From: Ailurus styani
Lineage: Eukaryota > Chordata > Mammalia > Carnivora > Ailuridae
Length of the DNA stretch: 64,000 nt
NCBI GenBank assembly: GCA_002007465.1
Contig: LNAC01000163.1
Span: 280,812 to 344,811 of the forward strand
Direction: 5' to 3'
A program made the translations under genes and the position numbers. Positions 35,510 through 46,002 of this stretch are shown here, one piece after another; position 1 is the stretch's first letter, and every line of letters begins with the position of its first letter. The notes below the pieces were generated by a model. It was given only the letters and a program-made list of their open reading frames with translations, ran no database searches and was not told where the DNA came from.

Positions 35510-35990
35510 AGTAAAACTCCCACAATTTAGTGTCTTAAAACAACTTTGGCTTATTATTTCTAGGGTGCTGTGAGTTCAATTGGCGGTTCTTCTTTTGGTT
35601 TCACCTGAGCTCCTTTATGGGCTGAATTTGGCTGCAGTGTTGTTTGGGCTGGAAGGCTGAAAATGACCATTCACAAATCTCACAGTAGTACTGGACTGGT
35701 CACCTGGGGCAACTCAGTTTTCTTTTACATGGCGACTAATACTCCAGTAGGCCCAGTCGTTTCTTTACAAGGCATTCTTAGGACAGCATTCCAAAAGAAC
35801 AAAGGCAAAAGCCACAAGGTATCTTGTAGGTTAGGCTTGAAAACTTCCATGGCATAACGTCTGCTACATTCTATTAGTGAAAGCAAGATTCAGGGCAAGC
35901 ACAAATTTAAGAGGTGGGAAAATAGACTCCAGCAGTTGGTGAGAGGAACTACAGAGATTTGTGACCACATTTAATCTACCACACTGTCCT
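35510..35990 (+). mobile_element. ancient mammalian interspersed repeat, family not named
   Basis: 'cacaatttagtgtcttaaaa' at its left, 'ggctgaatttggctgcagtg' in the middle and 'gtgaccacatttaatctacc' at its right follow the order of a very common old mammalian repeat beginning with 'acttagtggcttaaaacaac'. I recognise the consensus but not its name with confidence. The 64-codon frame at 35663-35857 is inside it. Confidence 0.6.
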
Positions 35991-36117
35991 ATTCCTGATA
36001 TTAAAATATCTTTGGAATGATCTTAGAAATGTTTGTGAAAACAAATAGGGCAAAATTTTCAATGAATTTGTCAAGAATAAATTATACATTGTCAAGTCTG
36101 TAAACCTCTTGTTGGTT

Positions 36118-36229
36118 GTAAGCTCCTCAACTGATAATGATTTTTGCTATTTCTGTCCCTTTTATTTAGTAAAGGTCCTGAGACACAGTATGCATTGAAA
36201 AGTGCTTGTTTTATGAATGACTTATTTAA
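36118..36229 (+). mobile_element. L2/MIR-like 3' end
   Basis: 'gtaagctcctcaactgataa' then 'aggtcctgagacacagtatg' and a terminal 'ttttatgaatga' follow the L2 3' end order (gtaagctcc..., agtgcctggcacatagta, tgttgaatgaa). Decayed. Confidence 0.55.
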
Positions 36230-37010
36230 ATAATTTCTACAAAAGTCATATAATATCTAAAGAGCAAATGCTGAAACCTTATCTATACTTTTTAGGCCAA
36301 AGGGACTCCATTGGCTTAGTTATGATTAACCTTAGAATATTAATAAGTGAAAGTCGCAATTCACAGGTTTTATAAATTCACTGAAGTATGTTTTAGATAT
36401 TTAGTGAGTTACTGCAAATAAGCTTTCAACTTAGTTTTCTTTTTCAAGGTGGACTAAATGATTCTTCACATTGGGGCACATCATGGAAGATGCTTTTCAA
36501 AATAAAACTCTTCGATATGAAATGCCATCAAAAATGACTTAAAGTATGTTATTAGGATGATCTAAAATCTTATATCTTTTCGAAAGGTTAGTTAATATCT
36601 GTTCAGTCTAACATTCAAAATAAAGACATTAACTTTGTTTTTCTTTAATCATTAATGAACATGTTGATAGATATGTAGAGAAATTACTATCTTGAAAACT
36701 GTTAACTTTGAAAACATATATTAAGAGTGCAGGGTCAAGAGTGAGAGTATTTGGAATCTCGAACATTTACTGTGATTTGAAACGAGTCATGCTACATCAT
36801 TCAGTTTACATTGTTCATCTGGAAAACTGGTAACAGTAGCTATCACAACATAAAGTAGGATTAAGGAATAGATCAGAAAACTGATGTAAAGATCTAATCA
36901 AAGTGACCAGTAATATTTACCTGATTTTTATTGTTTTATTTGTATTAGCTCTTAAAGACAATTGGTAGATTCTTTTATCTCTAAAGTGGTGACAAGACAG
37001 AGGAATCTCT

Positions 37011-37228
37011 AAAACTAGATACAAATTTAAAATATGTATATAAATTTTTTCTNTCGGGCTCTCTGCTCAGCAGGGAGCCTGCTTCCTCCTCTCTCCTCTC
37101 TCTCTGCCTGCCTCTCTGCCTACTTGTAATCTCTCTCTCTGTGTCAAATGAATAAATAAAATCTTTAAAAAAAATAAAAAAAAAATAAAACTAGATACAA
37201 ATTTAAAATATGTATATAAATTTTTTCT
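37011..37228. repeat. 42-bp flank duplication around an N and a half SINE
   Basis: 37011-37052 and 37187-37228 are identical (starting aaaactagatacaaa). Between them are a single N at 37053 and the 3' part of a CAN-SINE. A 42-bp target duplication would be unusually long for L1-driven insertion, so a merged pair of haplotypes or an unclosed gap is likelier. Confidence 0.88.
37054..37186 (+). mobile_element. CAN-SINE, young subtype, 5' half not assembled
   Basis: Starts mid-element ('tcgggctctctgctcagcag') directly after the N and continues through 'gcctgcctctctgcctactt' to a long A-rich tail. The tRNA-like head is missing. Confidence 0.93.
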
Positions 37229-37604
37229 TCCATATTCTATTTGAAAAATGGTTCAGTGATTATAGTGCTAAATTAATTATGTGAATTGAGCAGTAGTACT
37301 TGGCAGGCAGTGCATTTCTGAATGATAACAGTATGCCTCAGGTGGCTTTAAAGCATACCAAGCTGAAGGCTATCAATTTTACCACCCGAGAAGTGTTCTA
37401 ATTAACCCAAAATGTGGAGCCTAAAGTGGCTGCTCCATTACTGCCAATAAGAGAAACAGTTGGGTCCTTAGATTTATTAGCCTGCAAATTGCTGACTGTC
37501 AATTCCAAAACACCAACTGTGCCTTCTATTTGTAAGTCTTCTCCAGTATGTAGTTGAAGTATAAGGTTAGTTAATTATAGAAGGAGATATATTAAGTGGT
37601 AAGA

Positions 37605-37800
37605 GAAGTGCCTGGGCATCAAGGACAAACTTATCCTGCCTGGAAACCCAGCTCCTTTACATTTTTCCTATGTGACCTTGGAGAATTAATTAATTAAAGC
37701 ATACTTCTTTATCTATATGTTGAGGATAGATAATTTCTTTTTATATATTGTAGTGAAGATTAGTAAAGATACACTTTATATGCCTAGAGTGGTTTTGATG
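37605..37800 (+). mobile_element. possible MIR fragment
   Basis: 'tcctatgtgaccttggagaa' resembles the MIR core, with suitable flanking order ('cctggaaacccagctccttt' before, 'tgaagattagtaaagataca' after). Very decayed. Confidence 0.45.
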
Positions 37801-38448
37801 TGTAATTATCATGGATGTTAGTTTTTTTCTACTTCTGCCTCTCATCCTTTGTAATATACAGTAGTACTTAGTCAAATGAATTATCCCAAGTTAGGAAGCC
37901 ACATGTGTTAGTCTTGTTTTATGTATTTATTAAGGAATACAGTGATCTAATTTGTAATATTACAATGTTATTTATTCTATATAAAGCATAACTATATTCT
38001 CAGATTCACATTTTTTTTCCCTCTTAAGTGTATTAACAGGTTAATGGCTTTTCTATTCAGGGCCAAGGAATTTATAGTGTTTAGCAGGCAGACTCTTTTG
38101 CCTTTATAATAAAACTTTCATTTTATTGGGCAGACAAGATGAATAAATGTGAAGTCATCCCCACTACTGCATCTAAAATGTTTATGGTGATACAGTGACA
38201 CCTTTACTTCATTGCTATTTTCAATGATCCATATTATGGAACTGTTTTATAAAAGAATATGTTTTGAAGTGTTTCCAAGTTAGTAACTAAATCCTTTCCT
38301 TTGAATGGAAAGCAATGTGGATCTACTATGCTGGATTTATTTAGTATAATGAAGTCAGTTTTGTGAAGTATTTTAAGTTTATGTTCAGGAAAACCGGGAA
38401 TGGTATATTGAGGGTAATCCTCAGAGGTAAGTAAAAATGTGAACTTAT

Positions 38449-38681
38449 GGAATGCCTGGGTGGCTCATCTGGTTAAGCATCTGCCTTCAGCCTAGGTCAT
38501 GGTCCCAGGGTCCTGGGATTGAGTGCTGCATTGGGTGCCCTGCTCAGTGGAAGTCTGCCTCTCCCTCTGCCCGCTGCTTCCCCTGCTTGTGTACTCTCTC
38601 TCTCTTTCTCTCTGTGACAAATAAATCTTAAAATTAAAAAAAAAAAAAGGGCAACCCTCTTGGGTCCCCTCCTTCTTCAAA
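38449..38681 (+). mobile_element. CAN-SINE, older subtype, with apparent 3' transduction
   Basis: Sense SINE to an A tail at about 38636-38648, followed by about 31 bp of non-SINE sequence ('gggcaaccctcttgggtccc' onward to 38679) and a second A run. The target duplication (aaaaatgtgaacttac-like, from 38434 and from 38684) brackets the whole unit, so the extra piece arrived with the SINE. Confidence 0.82.
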
Positions 38682-38698
38682 AAAAATGTGGACTTACA

Positions 38699-40199
38699 TA
38701 CTACATACATGGTTACCATAGTCTTAGGATAAAATAATCAGAAATTTACAAGGATTTATATCAACTCTTCGTTGTGATTATGGTATGTAGCTTTTAAGTC
38801 TGCATTCTTTGTTCCAGTATATAATTTTCTTCAAGATGCAGCATGAGGTTATACACGGATAACTATGTGAAAGCTACCCATTCTAACTTTTGGGCAGAAT
38901 ACAGATCCTTTCCTTCCCTACTCTGTCCTATCCTGAGGAGGTTGTAGTTTTGCATCAGGTCAAAGGAAAAAAAAACAATAGTTCTGCTGGAAGGTAAAGT
39001 GTAGTGTTAGTTTGTTGTTTTTGTTGTGTGTGTGTGTGCGTGCACAAATCTGTTAAAATTCTACTCCAAGATGGGGTGGTAGTGAAGAAGGAAATTAGTG
39101 CCTCATGGTAGTACAAAATGTATGCTTATTGTAGATTTCACTGTGTATAAAATATGGTCACCACTAGCAATATCTGACCATTGAGCACCTAAAATGTGAC
39201 TCCAAATTGAGGTAAGATGTTTAAAAATATGCACTGGATGTTAAGGACCTAATATGAAATACTTAAAGGATCAAAAATACCTTATAATTTTGTATGTTAT
39301 TTGCCTTTTTATGCCTAATATTTTGGGTTAAGTAAAAACAAAATTTTTAAAGTGAGTTTTGCCTATTTTTATTTACTTGTTCAAATGTGGCTTCCAAAAA
39401 ATTAAAATTATACGTGTGCTCACATTATATTTCTATTGAATACATATATATTCACATGCGAATATATATATGACTATGGTATATTTTATTTACAAAGCCT
39501 GCCCTCCATATTTTTCCCATAGGAATTTGGGACTAATGTCCTAAGTCTGTGTTCTCTCTCAACTTTTTGTTTTAGAGGTTTAGTTTATAGCATCTGTGGG
39601 TACCAAATAGAGAACTAAATATCTAAAACATGTAAGATATAGGAATGAAGGATGCTTCTTATGTATAGAATTCTTCAGGTTACATACGGTAATGTGAATA
39701 GCATATTTAAATGATCAGAAATGACCCAAGGGTATGTTTCTTGACTGAGTGAATCATTCCTGTGGCAGATAAAAAAGACAACCCCAGAATCTATCCTTAT
39801 GGACTGCATAAAGCATTTTTAGGTTAACATGTAAAGTGTCTAAACAAGCTCTGATGCATGTATAATAAAAGGAGAGTGCCAGAACTCAGAAATCACTGAT
39901 GAAAACACAACCTTAAAAAGAAGATTCTACTGTAAGTGGAATCTTTGGCTCTGACAATGACTGTAAATCAGGGAGAAAGCTAAGACATCATTGTCAACAT
40001 TGGAGATTGCAATGGGACCAATTCATTATTTTTGAAATTGATTTACCAAAAAAATGCAAACAACACATGAATAGACACATAGAATTAGTCATTTGACTTT
40101 TGACTCTTTCCTGTGATCTGTATGTCAAGGTAATCACAAATTAATAAGGAAAAGAATAAAAGAATTCCAACTAACAAATTTGGAAGAAATGACAGAATA
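38699..40199. other. mostly unassigned DNA with short (TG)n and one hAT MITE
   Basis: Holds a short (TG)n at 39026-39042 and the hAT element at 39148-39443. Otherwise no named repeat or gene. Confidence 0.5.
39148..39443 (-). mobile_element. hAT-Charlie-type MITE
   Basis: 'tggtcaccactagcaatatc', 'gagcacctaaaatgtgactc', 'aatattttgggttaagtaaa' and the end 'cattatatttctattgaata' occur in the order of a common hAT MITE whose consensus ends 'atttctattggacagcactg'. I am unsure of the subfamily name; strand is by convention of that consensus. Confidence 0.65.
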
Positions 40200-40830
40200 A
40201 GGATAATAACTCTGGTCGGCTGCAGCAATCCACAATTATCCACCATGGTTTTTTCCAATGATACTTAACAGTGTTTTACCTCAAAAGGTGAAGTCTTGCT
40301 TCCTCTCTTTGAATCTAGCTTTGTGACTTCTTTTGATCAATAATAGTATAGTGGGTTAAATAGGTGATGGGAATTAAAGAGTCCACTTGTTGCGATGAGC
40401 ACTTGGCATTGTACGTAAGTGTTGAATCACTAAATTGTGCACCTGAAACTAATACTATATTGTATGTTAACTGGAATTTTAATGAACACGTAAGTATAAG
40501 AGTACAGTGAATATGTTATGCCAGTTCTAAGCCTAACCCTCAAGAAATGTTGCATGCTTTTCATCTCACTTTTTGAACTCCGAACCACTATGTAAACAAT
40601 CCCAGGCTAGCCCGCTGGAAGATAAAAGTTATCTTAGAGCTGCCAGCTCCAGCTAGTGGGCCAGCTGCGCTCAAATACATGCGTTAGCCCAGCTGAGATC
40701 AGCTGTGCCTATCCCAGCAGAACCACACAGCTGACTAGAGGCTCATGAGCAGTAATATATGGTTATTATTTTAAGCCATTTGGTTTTGGGGTAGCTGGTT
40801 AAGCACCAGTAGATGACTGAATAACCATTT
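40200..40830 (+). mobile_element. MLT1-like LTR (MaLR), sense
   Basis: Landmarks in order: 'tctagctttgtgacttctttt', 'gttatgccagttctaagcct', 'caggctagcccgctggaaga', 'gaaccacacagctgac', a 'catgagcagtaatatatggt' polyadenylation region and the terminus 'taagccatttggttttgggg'. This is an LTR type I associate with MLT1. An L1 3' end is inserted at 40355-40490. Confidence 0.65.
40355..40490 (+). mobile_element. 5'-truncated L1 3' end nested in the LTR
   Basis: 'gatgagcacttggcattgta' and 'aatcactaaattgtgcacct' to 'gtatgttaactggaatttta': the terminal 135 bp of an L1 3' UTR. Confidence 0.85.
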
Positions 40831-41512
40831 TGAAACCTCTGATGAGATCAAGGGTCTAGGCAATAATCACTAAATTATTTTAAAGCCAGAGATGTAAAAT
40901 GAAAATGATGCCAGAAATAACTATGGAGATAGAGGTAGAAATAATGGATTTGTATAGTTTAAAGCATAAATAGTTAGGACATAAATGTAAGTTTGGAAAG
41001 GTGGCAGTTATCTGATACAATGTGATTTAATTATTTTTTTACTTCAGGAGGAGAACAAATATATTTAATAACTTTAGACTTTAATACCTCAATTCAGGTA
41101 GAATTCCCAGAATAAATAAATATAAAACACCTCACAGTAAATGCACTAAATATAAATTCACATTGTTTATTGGAAAAAATATAAAGCTTTACTGAAATAC
41201 CTAAAGAATTCCTAAAGGTGTAATTATATTATGTTCATGAACAGAGGGTTACACAGTCATAAATTCTAATTTCTAATTACAAATTCACTTATAGGTTGAC
41301 AAGCTAACTTGTTTACATATAAAAATTTTTTTGAAGGTAAAGGAATAAGGTTAGCCATGCCATTCCTTAAACAAAAAGAAAATGAGACCTTTCCCTTTGA
41401 AATTTTAAAACTTACAAAGCAACAGTAATTAAAAGAATTTAGTATTGGTGCAAAGATTAGCTTAGACCTTTTAACTATATATTTCACATACTTTGTAAAT
41501 ATTAGATGTGTC
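40831..41512. other. unassigned AT-rich DNA
   Basis: No gene or named repeat. The minus-strand frame at 41266-41514 is AT-driven and ends at the LTR boundary. Confidence 0.5.
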
Positions 41513-42096
41513 ATTGTGATGTGGGAAACAAAGGCAAAAGAAAAAAGTAACTTTCCTTACTACCTACAGCCCATTTGCAAGTCCTTGTAACAGGTAGAGC
41601 TACCTTCTGCTCCGATGCTGACACTTAGCCAAGGGCAAAAGGTAATCTTAGCTTAACATTATCCCAACGCTGCCAGCATCCTATAAATCTACTTTAACAT
41701 ATAAAAATTCCCCCGGAAACTTCCTTTATCTTTGTCCCCCCCAAGATACATGTTAGCAGTTGTTCTCCAAGCATACGGCCCACTGATATTCATCTTAAGG
41801 GTCTCATGACTGAGGGTTTACTAGACAGTAATAAATGACATTTTCCTAACAATATCTAGCCCCTTCAAGGTCCTGGAAACCTTTCTTCCAAAATTCCTTA
41901 GAGATGAAGGCTATCCCTAACCCCCTCCCAGCTTAAAAGTATATATATCAGTCATGTATCACAACTCCAGTGCAACTCTTTCTGCCCATGGGTCCTGTCC
42001 CTGTGCTTTAATAAAACTATCTGTTTGCACTGAAGACCTCTCAAGAATTCTTTTTTGGCTGTTGGCGCCAAGCCGCAACATTTCCTACATCAATTG
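41513..42096 (+). mobile_element. ERV class I solo LTR with target duplication
   Basis: A 576-bp LTR from 41517 to 42092 that starts TG and ends CA. Its ends form a 12-bp inverted repeat with one mismatch (tgatgtgggaaa; complement of tttcctacatca). The 4-bp target duplication attg is at 41513-41516 and 42093-42096, as for gammaretroviral integration. A TATA-like element (41935-41949) lies about 60 bp before the polyadenylation signal aataaa (42010-42015). No internal viral sequence remains, so it arose by recombination between two LTRs. Sequence is well preserved relative to the ERV pol fossil at 25-28 kb, which suggests a separate, younger integration. Confidence 0.9.
41935..41949 (+). promoter_or_regulatory. 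TATA-like element in solo LTR
   Basis: 'aaaagtatatatatc' preceded by a C-rich stretch, placed upstream of the aataaa at 42010 as in the U3 region of an ERV LTR. Activity is not implied. Confidence 0.5.
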
Positions 42097-42205
42097 CAGA
42101 TAAGAGGAAGGAATTGTTTAAAAATGGTAATGTGGTGTAGGGAAAATAATTTTTCACAAGGAAAGGTTAAAGTAGATCTTTGTATTTTTAAGAAACTGTT
42201 ATCAA

Positions 42206-42404
42206 GGGCCCCTGGGTAGCTCAGTGGGTTAAAGCCTCTGCCTTCGGCTCAGGTCATGATCCCAGGGTCCTGGGATCAAGGCCTGCATCAGGCTCCCTGC
42301 TCAGCGGGAAGCCTGCTTCCCCCCCTCTCTCTCTGCCTGCCTCTCTGCCTACTTGTGATCTCTCTCTCTCTGTCAAATAAATAAATAAAAAGTCTTAAAA
42401 AAAA
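42206..42404 (+). mobile_element. CAN-SINE, young subtype
   Basis: Sense copy close to consensus with intact head and B-box-like region. Perfect 15-bp target duplication agaaactgttatcaa at 42191-42205 and 42405-42419. Confidence 0.97.
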
Positions 42405-42528
42405 AGAAACTGTTATCAATTCCACTATAAATGAGGGAGGGATTTTAGTATAAAGACAAGACTTTAAGACAGTATAAGATATTACTAAGTAGTGTTTCTA
42501 AGACTGGAGCAGGAAAATATTTTTAAAC

Positions 42529-42554
42529 AACACACACACACACACACACACACA
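42529..42554. repeat. (CA)n microsatellite
   Basis: About 13 CA units just upstream of a reverse SINE. Confidence 0.93.
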
Positions 42555-42580
42555 AAAGGAAAATGTTGGTAAATTTGACT

Positions 42581-42766
42581 TTTTTTTAAAGCTTTATTTA
42601 TTTGTCAGAAAAAGAGAGCAAGCACAGGCAGGGGGAGCAGCAGGCAGGAGGAGACATAGGGTCCCTGCTGAGCAAGGAACCCTATGTGGGACTTGATCCC
42701 AGAGACCCTGGGACCATGACCTGAGCTGAAAGTAGATGCTTACCTGACTGAGCCATCCACGTGCCC
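42581..42766 (-). mobile_element. CAN-SINE, older subtype
   Basis: Reverse-oriented, diverged copy ('gcaggcaggaggagacatag'). Imperfect target duplication taaatttgactttt / taaatctgaatact. Confidence 0.92.
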
Positions 42767-43235
42767 TAAATCTGAATACTTTAAAATTAACTTCTGTTAT
42801 AAGAAGCCATAGAGAAAAATAAATGACATAAACAGAAAGGATATACAGTCAGTCTAACTAACAGAGGATTAATATCTAGAATATAAATGATTCCTGATAC
42901 TCAATAAGAAAGACCCAAACCAAAATAAAAGCACATCGAAAAAAATGATATTTGTATAAAAGGCATACTTATGCATTTCACTGAAGGGAAAACATGACTG
43001 ACTAATACATACGTGAAGTAATGCCTACACCCATTTTTAGTTGGGAGAATGCTAACATTAATGATTTACCATACATATCACTCGCCATCACCAAAAACAA
43101 TTTAAAAAGACCATTTACAAGGTTTGGCATTGATAGTAAATCATAGTCTTATCATATTCTGTTATTAGGTTTTCTGATGTGAAAAATAAAAGGTACACAT
43201 AATCTTTGACAGTGCATTTTTTCCTAGAATTACTT

Positions 43236-43425
43236 TTTTAAAAAAGATTTTATTTATTTGTCAGAGAGAGAGAGCACAAGCAGGCAGAGTGGCAGGCAGA
43301 GGCAGAGGGAGAAGCAGGCTCCCCGCTGAGCAAGGAGCCTGTGGTGGGACTCGATCCCAGGACCCTGGGATCATGATCTGAGCCGAAGGCAGAGGCTTTA
43401 CCCACTGAGCCACCCAGGTGTCCCA
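43236..43425 (-). mobile_element. CAN-SINE, reverse, in L1M
   Basis: Near-consensus copy. Perfect 11-bp target duplication tagaattactt at 43225-43235 and 43426-43436. Confidence 0.96.
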
Positions 43426-43770
43426 TAGAATTACTTATTTATATGTGAACCAAGAGACTGATATAGGACTATATATAGTATTCTAGTTTTTAATAGAAGA
43501 AAAACTGGAAAAAACCCACGTATTCATTTACCAAAGAATAAAAGGCAAAATTATGGTGTTTTTACACAGTGAAATATTATTCAGTAATGGACATAAATTA
43601 ACTGCATTTTCATACACCAGTATGATTGAATGATCCATGCATAATAATGAGGAACAAAGAAAGTCACAAAGTAATTTTATGCAGTATGCATTTATTTATG
43701 TATAATCCCAAAACATGAAAAAGTAAGCAATACTAAACAAATTGCAATTCACACGTACAAGGAGTACTAT

Positions 43771-43951
43771 TTAGCAACAAAAAGGAATAAACCATTACAT
43801 GCAACTAAATGGATAGATATGAAAACAATATTTTGTATAAAGGCATATTCATCTAAATGGNTTAGCAACAAAAAGGAATAAACCATTACATGCAACTAAA
43901 TGGATAGATATGAAAACAATATTCTGTATAAAGGCATATTCATCTAAATGG
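43771..43951. repeat. 90-bp duplication around an N, probable assembly artefact
   Basis: 43771-43860 and 43862-43951 differ at one base (T at 43833, C at 43924) and are separated by a lone N at 43861. Confidence 0.92.
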
Positions 43952-44370
43952 ATAGATGTGTAAAATTGTGCTCCATGGGAGAAATCACACAAAAGACTAG
44001 ATACTGCATTGTGTAGAAACTGAATTCTGGAAAAAGCAAAATTACAAGGACAGAAATCAGACTAGTAGTTGTCAGAGACTGTAGGAAAGGGGAGAGAGTT
44101 GACTTGAAAAGAACAAAGGGAACTCTTTAAGGGGGTGGAAATGTTCAATATCTTGTTTTCTGGTATTGGATACATGAAAAATATACATTTTTAAAATTCA
44201 TCAAGTTTGTATTTGAGTAAATCTGACCTTAAACAACTAAAAAATAAAACATTCAGGGAAATATGTGATTGTAATAAAACTATAAAGATGAGAGCGATAA
44301 GCACCTGTTTATTATAATAGTCACCAATGTGAGGGGTAGAAGGAAGACGGGATAGGAAACAGGGATTTTA

Positions 44371-44591
44371 TTTTACTTTTATTTTTATTTAAAGAGTTTA
44401 TTTGTGAGAGTGAGAAAAAGAGAGAGAGGGAGAGAGGGAGGGAGTACAAGCAGGGGGAATGGCAGGCAGAGGCAGAAGCAGATTCCCCGGGGAACAGGGA
44501 GCCTGATAATGGGACTTGATCCCAGGACCACAGATCATGACCTGAGCTGAAGTCAGACACCCAATCCTGACTGAGCCACCCAGGCACCCCA
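44371..44591 (-). mobile_element. CAN-SINE, older subtype, with GA-rich block
   Basis: Reverse copy with a GA/GGGA-rich region at 44411-44443. Target duplication gaaacagggatttta (44356-44370) / gaaatagtgatttta (44592-44606). Confidence 0.93.
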
Positions 44592-44606
44592 GAAATAGTG
44601 ATTTTA

Positions 44607-46002
44607 AAGTTATTGTTTAATCTTCATTTCTTAAGCTGACTCGTTGGTAAATTGTTGTATTATTATTAAAATCATATATATTTTATGTGTGAACTAGTTC
44701 ATGAAAATATACAAATAATATCTAGGATGGGGCAAAAAATAGAGCACCTATAAAAACTATATTTAGCTATTATTTAGTTAGCCAAGAGATTGCACAAGAT
44801 ATTTCATAAGTTAAAATAAAACATATATGTATGAGAATGACTTTAAAAAATGAATACCAAGTGTTTGCAAGGATAAGGAATAAAGGAACTCTTTTTTTCA
44901 TTTATAACATAAATCATTTAATGTAACATTTGCAATCCTGGGAAGGCAGACCTATTTAATCCAAGTCAGTTTATCAATTCCCATTTATAAACTGCTGATA
45001 AATCGTAATAATATCCTACTACAGGAATTAAGGCTGGTGACTGCTAACGTCTTTTGTGTATCTATGAATCACACATAGATGACTAGGTCTGAGGAGTGTC
45101 CACATTATTAAGAAAAAAAATTTTTTTTTTTTGGTGACACAGATCTCAAATAGTAAATCTGGAAAATTGTGAAATGTTATTTAAAAATATATATGTATAA
45201 ACTGCATACTTTCTTTTTTTTAATTTTATTTTTATTCTTTGCCCAAGGGGTACAGGTCTGTGAATCAAAGATATGATTTATAAATGTTGGTTACACCGAT
45301 TGCAATTACTGTGCTTCCAAGGTGCTGCAAATACACAGTGAGTTACACTCAATATTAGGCACTAGTAATATCATTCATGTGTACTACAGTTTTATGTTAG
45401 CTGTATTGTATGTATGCATTTTTAAATTTGTATTTAACTGTATATTTAACATATTTAATACATTTAATAATACATATTAAATGTATTTTAACTGTACATT
45501 ATGTATGGGATGTCAGAGATATATAAATCACTGTTACATAATACACCCATCATTGTTTTGCATACTAAGAGTTTTAGTTCAGGGAATGCCATTGCATTTC
45601 ATTCTGTATGTTCAGTCTAGTACACAGTTTGTCAACTCTTCAGATTAATTTTCGTATTACATTCTTTAGATAGTGAGTTCGAGTTTGCATTTTCAACTTG
45701 AGAGTTTCCAAAAATATTTGTTTAACCACACCTCGCTTTCCAGGCACAGCTTGTACATAAGTCTGATCTGTGTAGGGTAATAATAAATCCTAAATTTTGA
45801 TTAGGAATATATGTGTGAGTTTCTTTCAAGGATGACACTCACATCATGATAAAGGATGGCATCCCCTCAAGTCATGGAAGGATAAGGTCAGTTGAATTTC
45901 TGTTGAACCTCTGAGAAAATAATATGTCTTCAAGAAGAAAAAAATGAGTGACTTTAAAAAAATGAGTACAGGTGTGAGCAAGATTAAGGGAACTTTTTCT
46001 TG
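44607..46002. other. unassigned AT-rich DNA with one L1 scrap
   Basis: Very AT-rich, with TTTAA/TTTAAT motifs near 45420-45500. No gene. The only recognisable item is the short L1 terminus at 45213-45268. Confidence 0.5.
45213..45268 (-). mobile_element. extremely 5'-truncated young L1 terminus
   Basis: Poly-T plus only about 30 bp of the L1 3' UTR end ('gcccaaggggtacaggtctg' to 'gaatca'). Among the shortest L1 insertions in the window. Confidence 0.82.

Larger units (their letters stand above)
35991..38448. other. insertion-poor DNA
   Basis: Apart from two weak ancient fragments (36118, 37605) and the N-bounded SINE at 37054, nothing recognisable. No open frame or splice pattern suggests an exon. 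Confidence 0.5.
42780..44330 (+). mobile_element. L1M LINE, ORF2 end and 3' UTR, sense
   Basis: 'aggattaatatctagaatat' near 42866 is ORF2 3' sequence. 'cagtgaaatattattcagta' near 43568 and 'aggaataaaccattacatgc' near 43783 are 3' UTR. It runs through a SINE (43236) and the N at 43861. Frames are broken. Confidence 0.78.

Noticed and set aside
35663..35857. Plus-strand 64-codon frame as a possible exon
   Set aside because: It lies entirely within an ancient interspersed repeat and has no splice context.
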